A stretch of DNA of 64,000 bases, taken from the NCBI RefSeq assembly GCF_023091225.1, contig NZ_JAHWXM010000001.1, positions 1,674,001 to 1,738,000 on the forward strand, in the 5' to 3' direction. The position numbers and the translations under genes were made by a program. This document shows positions 53,244 through 60,940 of this stretch, in pieces (position 1 is the stretch's first letter; each line of letters begins with the position of its first letter). Under the pieces are notes generated by a model. That model did not search any database. It had not been told where the DNA came from and saw only the letters and a list, made by a program, of their open reading frames with translations. This stretch comes from Microbacterium galbinum. Lineage in GTDB: Bacteria > Actinomycetota > Actinomycetes > Actinomycetales > Microbacteriaceae.

Positions 53244-55295
53244 TCAGTTGGCGGCGATGACCGAGAGCACGGCGTCGCCGTAGTCATCGCGCTTCTTCGC
53301 TCCGATACCGCTGATGCCATCGAGGTCGGCGAGGCTCGCCGGGCGGTTCTCCGTGAGGGCTCGAAGCGTGGCGTCACTGAACACCATGTACGCGGGTCTG
53401 CCCAGTTCACGAGCGGTTTCCGCACGCCAGATCCGGAGGGCTTCGAAGAGTGGCCGGTCGTCGGCATCCACCGAATCCGCGGCCGTCGCTTTGCGCGCGC
53501 GCGTAGTCGTCGCACGCCCGATCGTGTCTTTGCGCAGGGGCACGGCGGTCTCGCCGCGCAGCACTCCGGCGGCCTGCTCGCCGGGTGCGAGGGTGCCATA
53601 TTCCCCTTGCGCCATGAGAATGCTTCGGGCAAGAAGTTGGCGAACCACACTGCGCCAATCCTGATCCGAGAGATCGGACCCGATGCCGTAGGTGGCGAGC
53701 TTGTCGTGGCCCTGCTGACGGATGCGTTCGGTCGACGCTCCCCGGAGGATGTCGATCAGGTGCCCCGCGCCGAAGGCTTGGTTGCGCTCGCGCTTGAGGC
53801 GCACGATCGTCGAGAGCAGCTTCTGGGCGGGGACGAGTCCGTCGAAGGTCTCGGTGTCTTCGAGGCAGGTGTCGCAGTTGCCGCAGGGCTGCGACTCCTG
53901 GCCGAAGTAGCCGAGCAGGTTCTGCCGGCGGCACTCGACCGTTTCGCACAGGGCTAGCATCGCGTCGAGGTGCTGTCCCATGCGCATCTTGAAGGTGCGG
54001 TCGCCGGGGCTCTGGTCGATCAGGCGCCGCTGCTGCACGACATCGCCCAGGCCGTAGGCCATCCAGGCGACGGACGGCTCGCCGTCGCGCCCCGCCCGGC
54101 CCGTCTCCTGGTAGTAGCCCTCGACCGACTTGGGCAGGTCGATATGAGCGACGAAACGCACATCGGGCTTGTCGATGCCCATGCCGAAAGCGATCGTCGC
54201 CACCATGACGACGCCGTCTTCGCGCAGGAACCGCGACTGGTTGGCGGCCCGCACCTCGGCGGGGAGGCCCGCGTGGTACGGCAGGGCGTCGAGGCCCTGC
54301 GCGGCGAGATACGTGGCGGTCTGCTCGACCGACTTGCGGCTGAGCGCGTAGACGATTCCCGCGGGACCGGTGGCCGCGCCTTCGGCGGACTCCTGCGACT
54401 TGATGAAGGCGACGAGCTGCTTGCGCGGGTCGACCTTCGGCACGATCCGGTACTGGATGTTCGGGCGATCGAAACTGGCGACGAAGTGCTGCGCGGTACC
54501 GAGCTGAAGACGCTCCGTGATCTCCTGGTGTGTGGCGCGGGTGGCGGTGGCCGTGAGCGCCATGCGCGGAACCCCGGGGAACCGCTCGCCCAGGTCGCCC
54601 AGCGCGAGGTAGTCGGGGCGGAAATCGTGCCCCCACTGCGACACGCAGTGCGCCTCGTCGATCGCGATCACGCTGAGGGTGCCGCGCTGGAGGAGCGCCG
54701 TGGTCTGCGCGTTCGACAGACGCTCGGGGGCGACGTAGATGACGTCGAGCTCACCCGCGATGTAGGAGCGCTCGACCTCTGCACGCTCCTGCGGCGACTG
54801 CGTGGAGTTGAGGTAGGCGGCGTTGACGCCGTTGGCACGCAGCGCGTCGACCTGGTCGTGCATGAGAGCGATGAGCGGACTCACGACGAGTCCGGTGCCC
54901 TCGCGCACGAGCGCGGGAACTTGATACGTGATGCTCTTGCCGCCACCCGTGGGCATCAGCACCACCGCGTCGCCGCCGGCGATCACCTGATCGACGATCG
55001 CGGCCTGGTCGCCGCGGAAATCGTCGTAGCCGAAGACCGTGTGCAAGGCCTCGCGCGCGGTCGCGTATCGGCTCGGCGTGGCGCGGCGGGTGACGGGTGC
55101 GCTGCTCGGCCGCGGTGCGGATGCCGTCGACACCGGGGTCGTGGGGCCGGGGCCCCAGTCGAGGGGCGGCTCGAAACCGGCGCCCTGCGGCTCCCAGTCC
55201 ATCGGCTCGGGCGGGGCGCTGGGCTCCCACCCGTCGTCGTAGGGCTCGTCGGCGTACGGCAGGTCCGCGTACGGGTCACGGGGAGTCTGCGGCAT
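53244..55295 (-). CDS. recQ: ATP-dependent DNA helicase RecQ (683 aa)
   Basis: This is a 3'-5' helicase for recombination and replication-fork repair. Helicase motifs: MPTGGGKSITYQVPAL (K120), AIDEAHCVSQWGHDFRPDY, ALTATAT, YYQETGRAGRDG. The zinc-binding region has cysteines in CETVECRRQN and CGNCDTC. It is followed by the winged-helix (RQC) region and an HRDC domain at the C-terminus. An N-terminal acidic, Pro-rich extension of about 75 residues precedes the helicase core and is not usual for RecQ. TACGCT lies six bases before the ATG, so the extension start may come from a leaderless mRNA. Confidence 0.96.
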   Translation of the reverse strand: MPQTPRDPYADLPYADEPYDDGWEPSAPPEPMDWEPQGAGFEPPLDWGPGPTTPVSTASAPRPSSAPVTRRATPSRYATAREALHTVFGYDDFRGDQAAIVDQVIAGGDAVVLMPTGGGKSITYQVPALVREGTGLVVSPLIALMHDQVDALRANGVNAAYLNSTQSPQERAEVERSYIAGELDVIYVAPERLSNAQTTALLQRGTLSVIAIDEAHCVSQWGHDFRPDYLALGDLGERFPGVPRMALTATATRATHQEITERLQLGTAQHFVASFDRPNIQYRIVPKVDPRKQLVAFIKSQESAEGAATGPAGIVYALSRKSVEQTATYLAAQGLDALPYHAGLPAEVRAANQSRFLREDGVVMVATIAFGMGIDKPDVRFVAHIDLPKSVEGYYQETGRAGRDGEPSVAWMAYGLGDVVQQRRLIDQSPGDRTFKMRMGQHLDAMLALCETVECRRQNLLGYFGQESQPCGNCDTCLEDTETFDGLVPAQKLLSTIVRLKRERNQAFGAGHLIDILRGASTERIRQQGHDKLATYGIGSDLSDQDWRSVVRQLLARSILMAQGEYGTLAPGEQAAGVLRGETAVPLRKDTIGRATTTRARKATAADSVDADDRPLFEALRIWRAETARELGRPAYMVFSDATLRALTENRPASLADLDGISGIGAKKRDDYGDAVLSVIAAN

Positions 55296-55301
55296 CCCTC
55301 C

Positions 55302-55307
55302 AGCGTA
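55302..55307 (-). promoter_or_regulatory. -10 box of recQ (leaderless)
   Basis: TACGCT on the minus strand, six bases before the ATG at 55295. The GGAGGG between them is too close to the ATG to act as a Shine-Dalgarno. Confidence 0.5.
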
Positions 55308-55372
55308 ACGACCCCCGCCGACGCCGGCCCGCCCCTCTCCACAGGTCCGTCACCGGGCGGGCGCCGCCGTAT

Positions 55373-55441
55373 CGGAGGAGATCTCACGCAACGCAGGAGC
55401 GTTTCCCCGTTTCCGTCCTGCAGAACGTGAGATCTCCTCCG
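55373..55441. repeat. Long inverted repeat in the recQ-GNAT intergenic region
   Basis: Perfect 16-bp arms (CGGAGGAGATCTCACG at 55373-55388 and its complement at 55426-55441) enclose 37 bases that themselves contain the pair GCAGGA/TCCTGC. The whole could extrude as a branched hairpin. Confidence 0.85.
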
Positions 55442-55471
55442 GAGCATGCGCCGTATCCCCACACCCTGAGA

Positions 55472-55519
55472 GGTCAGAACACGCCGCCACGGCCCCGGGG
55501 CGCGCGGCGTGTTCTGACC
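55472..55519. repeat. Second long inverted repeat in the recQ-GNAT intergenic region
   Basis: Perfect 16-bp arms GGTCAGAACACGCCGC (55472-55487) and GCGGCGTGTTCTGACC (55504-55519) with a 16-base GC-rich loop. Pairing extends by four bases beyond one mismatch. The hairpin lies upstream of the GNAT promoter (-10 TAGGTT at 55556-55561). Confidence 0.85.
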
Positions 55520-55588
55520 CCTCACCGGGTGAGCCGCGCTCCCCCCGCGCGGGCGTAGGTTTGAACCAGACGCCCGAAGGAGCATCCG

Positions 55589-55891
55589 ATGACCGACATC
55601 ACCGTCACCCGCAACGACGACGACTCGCGCTACGAGATCCGCACCGGAGACCTGCTCGCCGGCTTCGCCGCGTTCGAGACGAAGCACGGCCAGATCCGGT
55701 TCACGCACACCGAGATCGACCCCGCGTTCCAGGGGCAGGGGCTGGCAGGCAAGCTCGCGAAGGCCGCGCTGACGGATGCCGCGGCGAGCGGCGACGCGAT
55801 CGTGCCGCTGTGCCCCTACATCGCCTCCTACCTCGAGACGCACGAGATCCCGGGCGCCGAGATCCGCTGGCCGAAGCGACCGGGCGCATGA
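55589..55891 (+). CDS. Small GNAT-fold N-acetyltransferase, YidJ/GtnA-like (100 aa)
   Basis: This is a short GCN5-related protein with the acetyl-CoA loop EIDPAFQGQGLAGKLAKAAL (Q-x-x-G-x-G/A type) and a C-terminal CPYIASYL strand-helix typical of the COG2388 group. The 100-residue length fits that group. The ATG at 55589 has AAGGAG 8 bases upstream. The stop overlaps the pirin start (ATGA), so they form a two-gene operon. The substrate is unknown. Confidence 0.9.
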   Translation: MTDITVTRNDDDSRYEIRTGDLLAGFAAFETKHGQIRFTHTEIDPAFQGQGLAGKLAKAALTDAAASGDAIVPLCPYIASYLETHEIPGAEIRWPKRPGA

Positions 55892-56805
55892 TCGGCGAGC
55901 GGCGCATCGTCCTCGAACCCCGCGAGGTTCCCCTCGGCGGAGTCCGGGGCATGAACGTGCTGCGTGCGCTGCCCCACCGCAACCTGCCGACCATCGGCGC
56001 GTGGTGCTTCCTCGACCGCTTCGGCCCCGCCGACACCCGCATGCGCGTCGAGCCCCACCCGCACATCGGCCTGCAGACCGTGACCTGGCCGCTCGTCGGC
56101 GAGATCCGCCACCGCGACTCTCTCGGCAGCGATGCCGACCTGCGCCGCGGGCAGCTCAACCTCATGACGGCGGGCAACGGCATCTCGCACTCCGAGTACT
56201 CGATCGGCGACGACCCGATCCCCCTCGACGCCCTGCAGTTCTGGGTGGTGCTGCCGGAGTCCGCGCGGCACGGGGCCGCCGGCTTCGAACGCCACACCGA
56301 ACTGCCCGGCCTGTCTCTTCCCGCCGAACAGGGAGCGGATGCCTCCGCCACCGTCGTTCTCGGCGAGTTCGCCGGCGTCCGTTCACCGGCGACCGTGCAC
56401 ACCCCGATCGTCGGCGCCGAGATCGTCGTGCCCGCGGGAGCCCGCGTGCGGCTGCCGCTGCGCCCCGAGTGGGAGCACGCCGTGATGCTCGTCGAGGGCG
56501 ATGCGCAGGTGGCGGAGCATCCGCTCTCCCTCAACGACACCCTCTATCTGGGCGACTCCCGCGACACGGTCACGGTCGAGAGCGCAGAGGGCGCTCTGCT
56601 GTTCGTGCTCGGCGGCGAGCCCTTCGAAGACGAGATCGTCATGTGGTGGAACTTCGCGGGCCGCTCGCACGACGAGATCGCCGAGGCGCGCGAGGAGTGG
56701 GAGGCGGCATCCGCCCGCTTCGGAGAGGTCGAGGGGCACGACGTACGCATCCCAGCTCCTCCGCTGCCGCCCGTGCGCCTGATGCCCCGCAGCCGCAAGC
56801 TCTGA
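55888..56805 (+). CDS. Pirin family protein (305 aa)
   Basis: This is a bicupin metalloprotein. The N-terminal cupin carries HPHIGLQTVTWPLVGEIRHR and LMTAGNGISHSEYS, which include the three His and one Glu metal ligands of pirins. The C-terminal cupin half ends with GEPFEDEIVMWWNF. The ATG at 55888 is fixed by overlap with the GNAT stop. Some bacterial pirins act as quercetin dioxygenases and others modulate central metabolism; the sequence does not decide between them. Confidence 0.94.
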   Translation: MIGERRIVLEPREVPLGGVRGMNVLRALPHRNLPTIGAWCFLDRFGPADTRMRVEPHPHIGLQTVTWPLVGEIRHRDSLGSDADLRRGQLNLMTAGNGISHSEYSIGDDPIPLDALQFWVVLPESARHGAAGFERHTELPGLSLPAEQGADASATVVLGEFAGVRSPATVHTPIVGAEIVVPAGARVRLPLRPEWEHAVMLVEGDAQVAEHPLSLNDTLYLGDSRDTVTVESAEGALLFVLGGEPFEDEIVMWWNFAGRSHDEIAEAREEWEAASARFGEVEGHDVRIPAPPLPPVRLMPRSRKL

Positions 56806-56820
56806 CGCCCGCGGCATCCG

Positions 56821-58278
56821 TCACCCGCGCTCGGGGGTGTGCACGCGGGCGAGGAATCGGTCGGTGCGGGGCGAGGGCCCGCGCGGATCGAGCACCGACA
56901 CGACGACCGTGACGACGACGGCGAGCGGGATCGTCCACGCGGCCGGCTGCGCGAGATACGGTGCGGCGATTCCGACCCCGTCGATCGCCGCGTGCACGAG
57001 CAACGCGAGCCCGCACGCGACCCCGCCGCTCACCATGCCGGCCACGGCCCCGCGCGCGGTGAGCCCGCGCCACCAGACCCCCAGCAGCACGACCGGTGAC
57101 AGCGTGGATGCCGCGACGACGAACACCACGCCGACGCTCGCGACCAACCCCGCCGGCACCGTGAGCAGCGCGATCGCGAGGGGCACCAGCGCGCACAGCA
57201 GCGCCGAGACGCGGAACGAGCGCACCGAGCCCGAGAAGACGTCCTGGCTGATCACCCCGGCGAGCGACACGACGAGTCCCGCCGACGTCGCGAGGAATGC
57301 CGCGAAGGCCCCGGCGACGATGAGGGCCGTCAGCAGCTCGCCGATGATGCCGGGGAACACCCGCGACGGCAGCTGCAGCACGACGGTGTCGGCGAGACCC
57401 GGCACCGCGAGGTCGGGCGCGGCGATGCGCGCCAGCAGTCCCATGCCGCTCGAGACCGCGTAGAACGCGCTCACCATCGCGATCACGATCACGGTGGTGC
57501 GGCGCGCCGAGACGCCGGTCGGGCTCGTGTAGAAGCGCACGAGCACGTGCGGCAGCCCCATCGTGCCCAGCAGCAGGGCGAGCAGGAGGGAGGCCGTCTC
57601 ATAGGCGTCGAACCCCGAGGGGCCGGCCTCGGCGGGGAACACGAGCGCGGGGTCGAAGTCGTGCGGACCGCCGCTCAGCGCGAACGCGATGAGGATGACC
57701 GGCACGAGGAGTGCCGTGAGTTTGAGCCAGTACTGGAACGCCTGCACGTAGGTGATCGCGCGCATGCCGCCCGCGGCGACGGCGGCGGCCACGAGCACCG
57801 CCACGGTCACCGCGCCCACCCACTCCGGCAGCCCCGCGACGACGACGAGGGTGATGCCCGCACCGTGCAGCTGCGGCACGATGTACAGCCAACCGATGAT
57901 GAGCACGGCCGCACTCGTCACCCGTCGCGCCGAGGTCGACTCCAACCGGGCCTCGACGAAATCGGGGATCGTGTACGCCCCGCTGCGGCGCAGGGGTGCG
58001 GCGACGAACGCGAGCACCAGCAGATACCCCGCCGCGTAGCCGATCGGGAACCAGAACCCGCGCGCCCCGTCGAGCAGTACCAGCCCCGAGAGCCCCAGGA
58101 ACGTGCCCGCCGAGAGGTACTCCCCGCTGATCGCCGAGGCGTTCCACACCGGGCGCACGGTGCGGGAGGCGACGAAGAAGTCGCTCGTCGTGCGCGAGAT
58201 CCGCAGGCCGTAGACGCCGATCAGCAGCGTCGCGACGACCACGAGCGCGACGCCGACCAGATCGAGGACCGCGTTCAC
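56821..58278 (-). CDS. Sodium:solute symporter (SSS), acetate/monocarboxylate type (485 aa)
   Basis: This is a membrane transporter with about thirteen helices and family landmarks GEYLSAGTFLGLSGLVLL and GTMGLPHVLVRFYTSPT, as in ActP-type cation/acetate symporters. It is shorter than E. coli ActP (549 residues). The GTG at 58278 overlaps the DUF485 stop (GTGA), fixing the start. ActP-type carriers are often encoded with a DUF485 (YjcH-like) protein. Here the pair also follows a LytS/LytTR two-component system, which points to substrate-controlled expression. Confidence 0.93.
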   Translation of the reverse strand: MNAVLDLVGVALVVVATLLIGVYGLRISRTTSDFFVASRTVRPVWNASAISGEYLSAGTFLGLSGLVLLDGARGFWFPIGYAAGYLLVLAFVAAPLRRSGAYTIPDFVEARLESTSARRVTSAAVLIIGWLYIVPQLHGAGITLVVVAGLPEWVGAVTVAVLVAAAVAAGGMRAITYVQAFQYWLKLTALLVPVILIAFALSGGPHDFDPALVFPAEAGPSGFDAYETASLLLALLLGTMGLPHVLVRFYTSPTGVSARRTTVIVIAMVSAFYAVSSGMGLLARIAAPDLAVPGLADTVVLQLPSRVFPGIIGELLTALIVAGAFAAFLATSAGLVVSLAGVISQDVFSGSVRSFRVSALLCALVPLAIALLTVPAGLVASVGVVFVVAASTLSPVVLLGVWWRGLTARGAVAGMVSGGVACGLALLVHAAIDGVGIAAPYLAQPAAWTIPLAVVVTVVVSVLDPRGPSPRTDRFLARVHTPERG

Positions 58279-58649
58279 TCGCGGTCCCGCAGGGCACGGT
58301 ACCGGCGCTCGTTGCGCGCGGCGGTGCGCACGTACAGCAGCGCGAACACGAGGATCACCGGATAGAACGCGAACGCCTGCAGCAGCCACGACAACGGCAA
58401 CCCCCACAGCACGATCCGATCGATCGCGGGGATGAGCGCGATCGTCAACGCCATCGCCAGCACCACCAGCACGAACCCGGCGATCGTGCCGAGGGCTAGC
58501 CGGAACTGGCTGCGCATCAGGGCGCGCGCGTACACGGCATCCGCTTCGTCGACCGGGGAGCCCGGCAGGGCGATCCCGCGCGTCGCCGTCGTCGGGCGGC
58601 GCGGCGCGGCATCCGCCGTCACCCGCACCCGCTTCGGCGCCTCGATCAC
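58275..58649 (-). CDS. DUF485 membrane protein, YjcH-like (124 aa)
   Basis: Two membrane helices (about residues 52-75 and 88-112) are separated by PLSWLLQAFAF, with the FRLALGTI segment ahead of the first helix as in DUF485. The N-terminal 45 residues are a disordered extension. GTG at 58649 overlaps the response-regulator stop (GTGA), and the end overlaps the symporter start. It is presumed to be an accessory subunit of the symporter. Confidence 0.9.
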   Translation of the reverse strand: MIEAPKRVRVTADAAPRRPTTATRGIALPGSPVDEADAVYARALMRSQFRLALGTIAGFVLVVLAMALTIALIPAIDRIVLWGLPLSWLLQAFAFYPVILVFALLYVRTAARNERRYRALRDRE

Positions 58650-59365
58650 GGCAGCCCCTCGCTGCGCACCAGCGCCTCGCGCACGGTCGGCACCAGGCGC
58701 CTGCTCACCGGCAGCACGATCTCGCCCACCGATACCGACGGATCGGTGCCCGAGAGTCGGGCCTCGGTGACGGCGGATGCCCGCACCAGTGTCGAGCGAT
58801 GGATGCGCAGGAATCCGGCATCCGCCCATCGCGCCTCGAGCTCGGAGATCGGGATGCGCACGAGATGCCCGGCATCGCCGTCGTCGTGGAGCCGCGAGTA
58901 GTCGCCCTGCGCCCGCACCCAGCGGATGTCGCTGCGGCGCACGAAGCGCACCGCCGAGCCGATCGAGACGGGCAGCACCTCGTCGTCACCCGCCGAGGGC
59001 GCGTCGCCGCGCTCGATCACCCGGTCGACGGCCTGCCGCAGGCGCGCGGCGCGCACGGGTTTGAGCAGGTAGTCGGCCGCGCGCAGTTCGAAGGCCTCGA
59101 CGGCGCGGGCGTCATCGGCGGTGACGAAGACCACGGCGGGCGGTTCGGCGAGCGAGAGCAGTCCTCGCGCGAGTTCGGTGCCGAGCAGCCCGGGCATGTG
59201 GATGTCGAGGAAGGCGATGCGCACCGCGCGCTGGGACAGCTGCCGCAGGGCGTCGGCACCCGTCGTGGCCGTGAGGATGTCACCGATGCGATCATCGGCG
59301 CGCAGCAGGTGCACGAGTTCGTCGAGCGCCGGTCTCTCGTCGTCGGCGACGAGCACGTCGATCAT
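58646..59365 (-). CDS. LytTR-family response regulator (239 aa)
   Basis: The receiver domain (residues 1-120) has acidic residues VADDE at 6-10, phospho-acceptor D54 in FLDIHMPG, and Lys in LLKPV. The LytTR DNA-binding domain covers about 130-235 (WVRAQGDYSRLH, FLRIHRSTLV). LytTR regulators paired with LytS-type kinases commonly sense carboxylates such as pyruvate. The gene lies between the kinase (9-base gap) and the DUF485/symporter genes (GTGA overlap), so the symporter is its probable target. Confidence 0.95.
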   Translation of the reverse strand: MIDVLVADDERPALDELVHLLRADDRIGDILTATTGADALRQLSQRAVRIAFLDIHMPGLLGTELARGLLSLAEPPAVVFVTADDARAVEAFELRAADYLLKPVRAARLRQAVDRVIERGDAPSAGDDEVLPVSIGSAVRFVRRSDIRWVRAQGDYSRLHDDGDAGHLVRIPISELEARWADAGFLRIHRSTLVRASAVTEARLSGTDPSVSVGEIVLPVSRRLVPTVREALVRSEGLP

Positions 59366-59374
59366 GGCCGCACC

Positions 59375-60556
59375 TCAGTCGTTGTCCGGGTCGTTCAGCG
59401 GTTGCGACTTGGGCACCCGCATGCGCACCAGGGTACCGGCGCCGGTGTTCGTCTCGACGACCAGGCCGCCGTCCGCCCCGTAGAGCTGGCGCAGGCGCGT
59501 GTCGACGTTGCGCAGCCCCACGTGCAGGCCGTCGTCGGCCGCCGTGAGGGTGGAGCGCAGAGCATCCGGATCCATGCCGATGCCGTCGTCCTCCACCGTG
59601 ATCTCGGTGTGCGTGCCCTCGTCGCGCGACGCGATCCGGATCTCGCCCCCGCCCTCGCCCGGCTCGAGCCCGTGGCGCACCGCGTTCTCGACGAGCGGCT
59701 GCACGGAGAGGAACGGGATCACCGTTGCGAGAGTCTCGGGCGCGATCTGCAGCGTCACGCGCAGACGCTCGCCGAAGCGGGCGCGCTCGAGCTCGAGGTA
59801 GGAACGGATGCTCTCGAGCTCATCGGCCACGGTCGTGAACTCGCCCTGCCGCCGGAACGAATAGCGGGTGAAGTCGGCGAACTCGAGCACGAGATCGCGG
59901 GCGCGGGCGGGATCGGTCGTGATGAAGGAGGCGATCGCCGTGAGGGCGTTGTAGATGAAGTGCGGCGAGATCTGCGCGCGCAGCGAGCGCAGTTCGGCCT
60001 CGGCGAGCTGGGTGCGCGAGGCGTCGAGTCCGCCCAGCTCGACCTGTGCCGCGCACCAGTCGGCGACCTCTTCGGCCGCCCGGACCAGCGCCGCCCGCAC
60101 GGGGGCGGCGAACGCGACGACCACGCCGATCACGTGGCCGTCGACGACGATCGGCGCACCGACGCCCTCGAGGTGGTCGTCGGCGGCCCGCGAGGGGAAG
60201 ACCTGTCGGCGACCCGACTCGCGCACGCGGCTCGCGATCCGCACGGCCGCGGCTTCCAGCCCATCGGGCGCGCCGTCGAACGAGACGGTGTCGTCGGCGG
60301 AGACGATCGCGACCGCGGCACTGCCGAGCAGCACGCGCAGGTGCCGGGCGGCCTTCACGACCTCCGGAGCCGAGAGGCCCGCGCGCAGGTGCGGAGCGGC
60401 GAGACTCGCGTGATGCAGCGCCCGCAGAGCCGCCTGCTCACCCTCGCTGCCGAGATCGGCCGCGCCGCGCGCGAGACGGCGGGCGAGCAGCAGCAGCACC
60501 GTCAGCGCTATGCCGCCGAGCACGCCCAGCACGGCGGCGAGAACGACGTCGGTCAT
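59375..60556 (-). CDS. LytS/YehU-type sensor histidine kinase (393 aa)
   Basis: One N-terminal membrane helix (about 4-26) is followed by a GAF-like domain (about 60-175) and a His_kinase domain with phospho-acceptor H199 in RAQISPHFIYNALTAIASF. The ATPase domain has QPLVENAVRHGL and a VEDDGIGM box. The sensor portion is cytoplasmic, unlike the multi-helix LytS proteins. ATG 60556 follows TAGGCT by six bases, so the operon mRNA is probably leaderless. It is the first gene of the operon with the LytTR regulator, DUF485 protein and SSS carrier. Confidence 0.95.
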   Translation of the reverse strand: MTDVVLAAVLGVLGGIALTVLLLLARRLARGAADLGSEGEQAALRALHHASLAAPHLRAGLSAPEVVKAARHLRVLLGSAAVAIVSADDTVSFDGAPDGLEAAAVRIASRVRESGRRQVFPSRAADDHLEGVGAPIVVDGHVIGVVVAFAAPVRAALVRAAEEVADWCAAQVELGGLDASRTQLAEAELRSLRAQISPHFIYNALTAIASFITTDPARARDLVLEFADFTRYSFRRQGEFTTVADELESIRSYLELERARFGERLRVTLQIAPETLATVIPFLSVQPLVENAVRHGLEPGEGGGEIRIASRDEGTHTEITVEDDGIGMDPDALRSTLTAADDGLHVGLRNVDTRLRQLYGADGGLVVETNTGAGTLVRMRVPKSQPLNDPDND

Positions 60557-60562
60557 GTGATC

Positions 60563-60568
60563 AGCCTA
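60563..60568 (-). promoter_or_regulatory. -10 box of the histidine kinase operon (leaderless)
   Basis: TAGGCT on the minus strand, six bases before the ATG at 60556. Confidence 0.5.
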
Positions 60569-60591
60569 GGCAGGGTGCCTCGTGGGGGACG

Positions 60592-60682
60592 CTTCGACAG
60601 GCTCAGCGACCCAGCCCTTGTGGGTCCCTGAGCTTGTCGAAGGGCCCCGCCACGCACAACTGGGTCCCTGAGCTTGTCGAAG
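60592..60682. repeat. REP-like inverted repeat with an extra half-copy
   Basis: The left arm (60592-60612) and right arm (60622-60642) match the element at 41070-41119, with the same 21-base arms and a different 9-base loop. A further right arm (60662-60682) follows 19 bases later. The element lies in the gap between the ybdD stop and the histidine kinase promoter. Confidence 0.87.
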
Positions 60683-60699
60683 GGCCCCACGCGCACCGG

Positions 60700-60939
60700 T
60701 CAGCAGCACCGGGCGCCGGGGTTGCGGTCCTGGTCGTCCATGCGCTGACGCCAGAACTGGCGCTCGGTCATCGGGTCCTCGTCCGGATGATGACGACGGT
60801 GATGGGCGACGTAGGTCGCGTAGGCCGTGTCGCCCATCAGCGTCGTCATGTACCAGCGGATGCCGCGCCCGACCCGCGCCGCGGCACCGATCAGTGCACG
60901 CAACGGGGTGGGCGCGGCATCCGTGTGATGGATCACCAT
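60700..60939 (-). CDS. ybdD: YbdD/YjiX family small protein (79 aa)
   Basis: This protein has the conserved C-terminal block GDTAYATYVAHHRRHHPDED and MTERQFWRQR of the YbdD/YjiX family, which is encoded next to CstA/BtsT-type pyruvate carriers and is needed for their activity in enterobacteria. The ATG at 60939 lies one base after the cstA stop, so the two are translationally linked. A two-cysteine C-terminus (RCC) ends the protein. Confidence 0.92.
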   Translation of the reverse strand: MVIHHTDAAPTPLRALIGAAARVGRGIRWYMTTLMGDTAYATYVAHHRRHHPDEDPMTERQFWRQRMDDQDRNPGARCC

Positions 60940-60940
60940 G

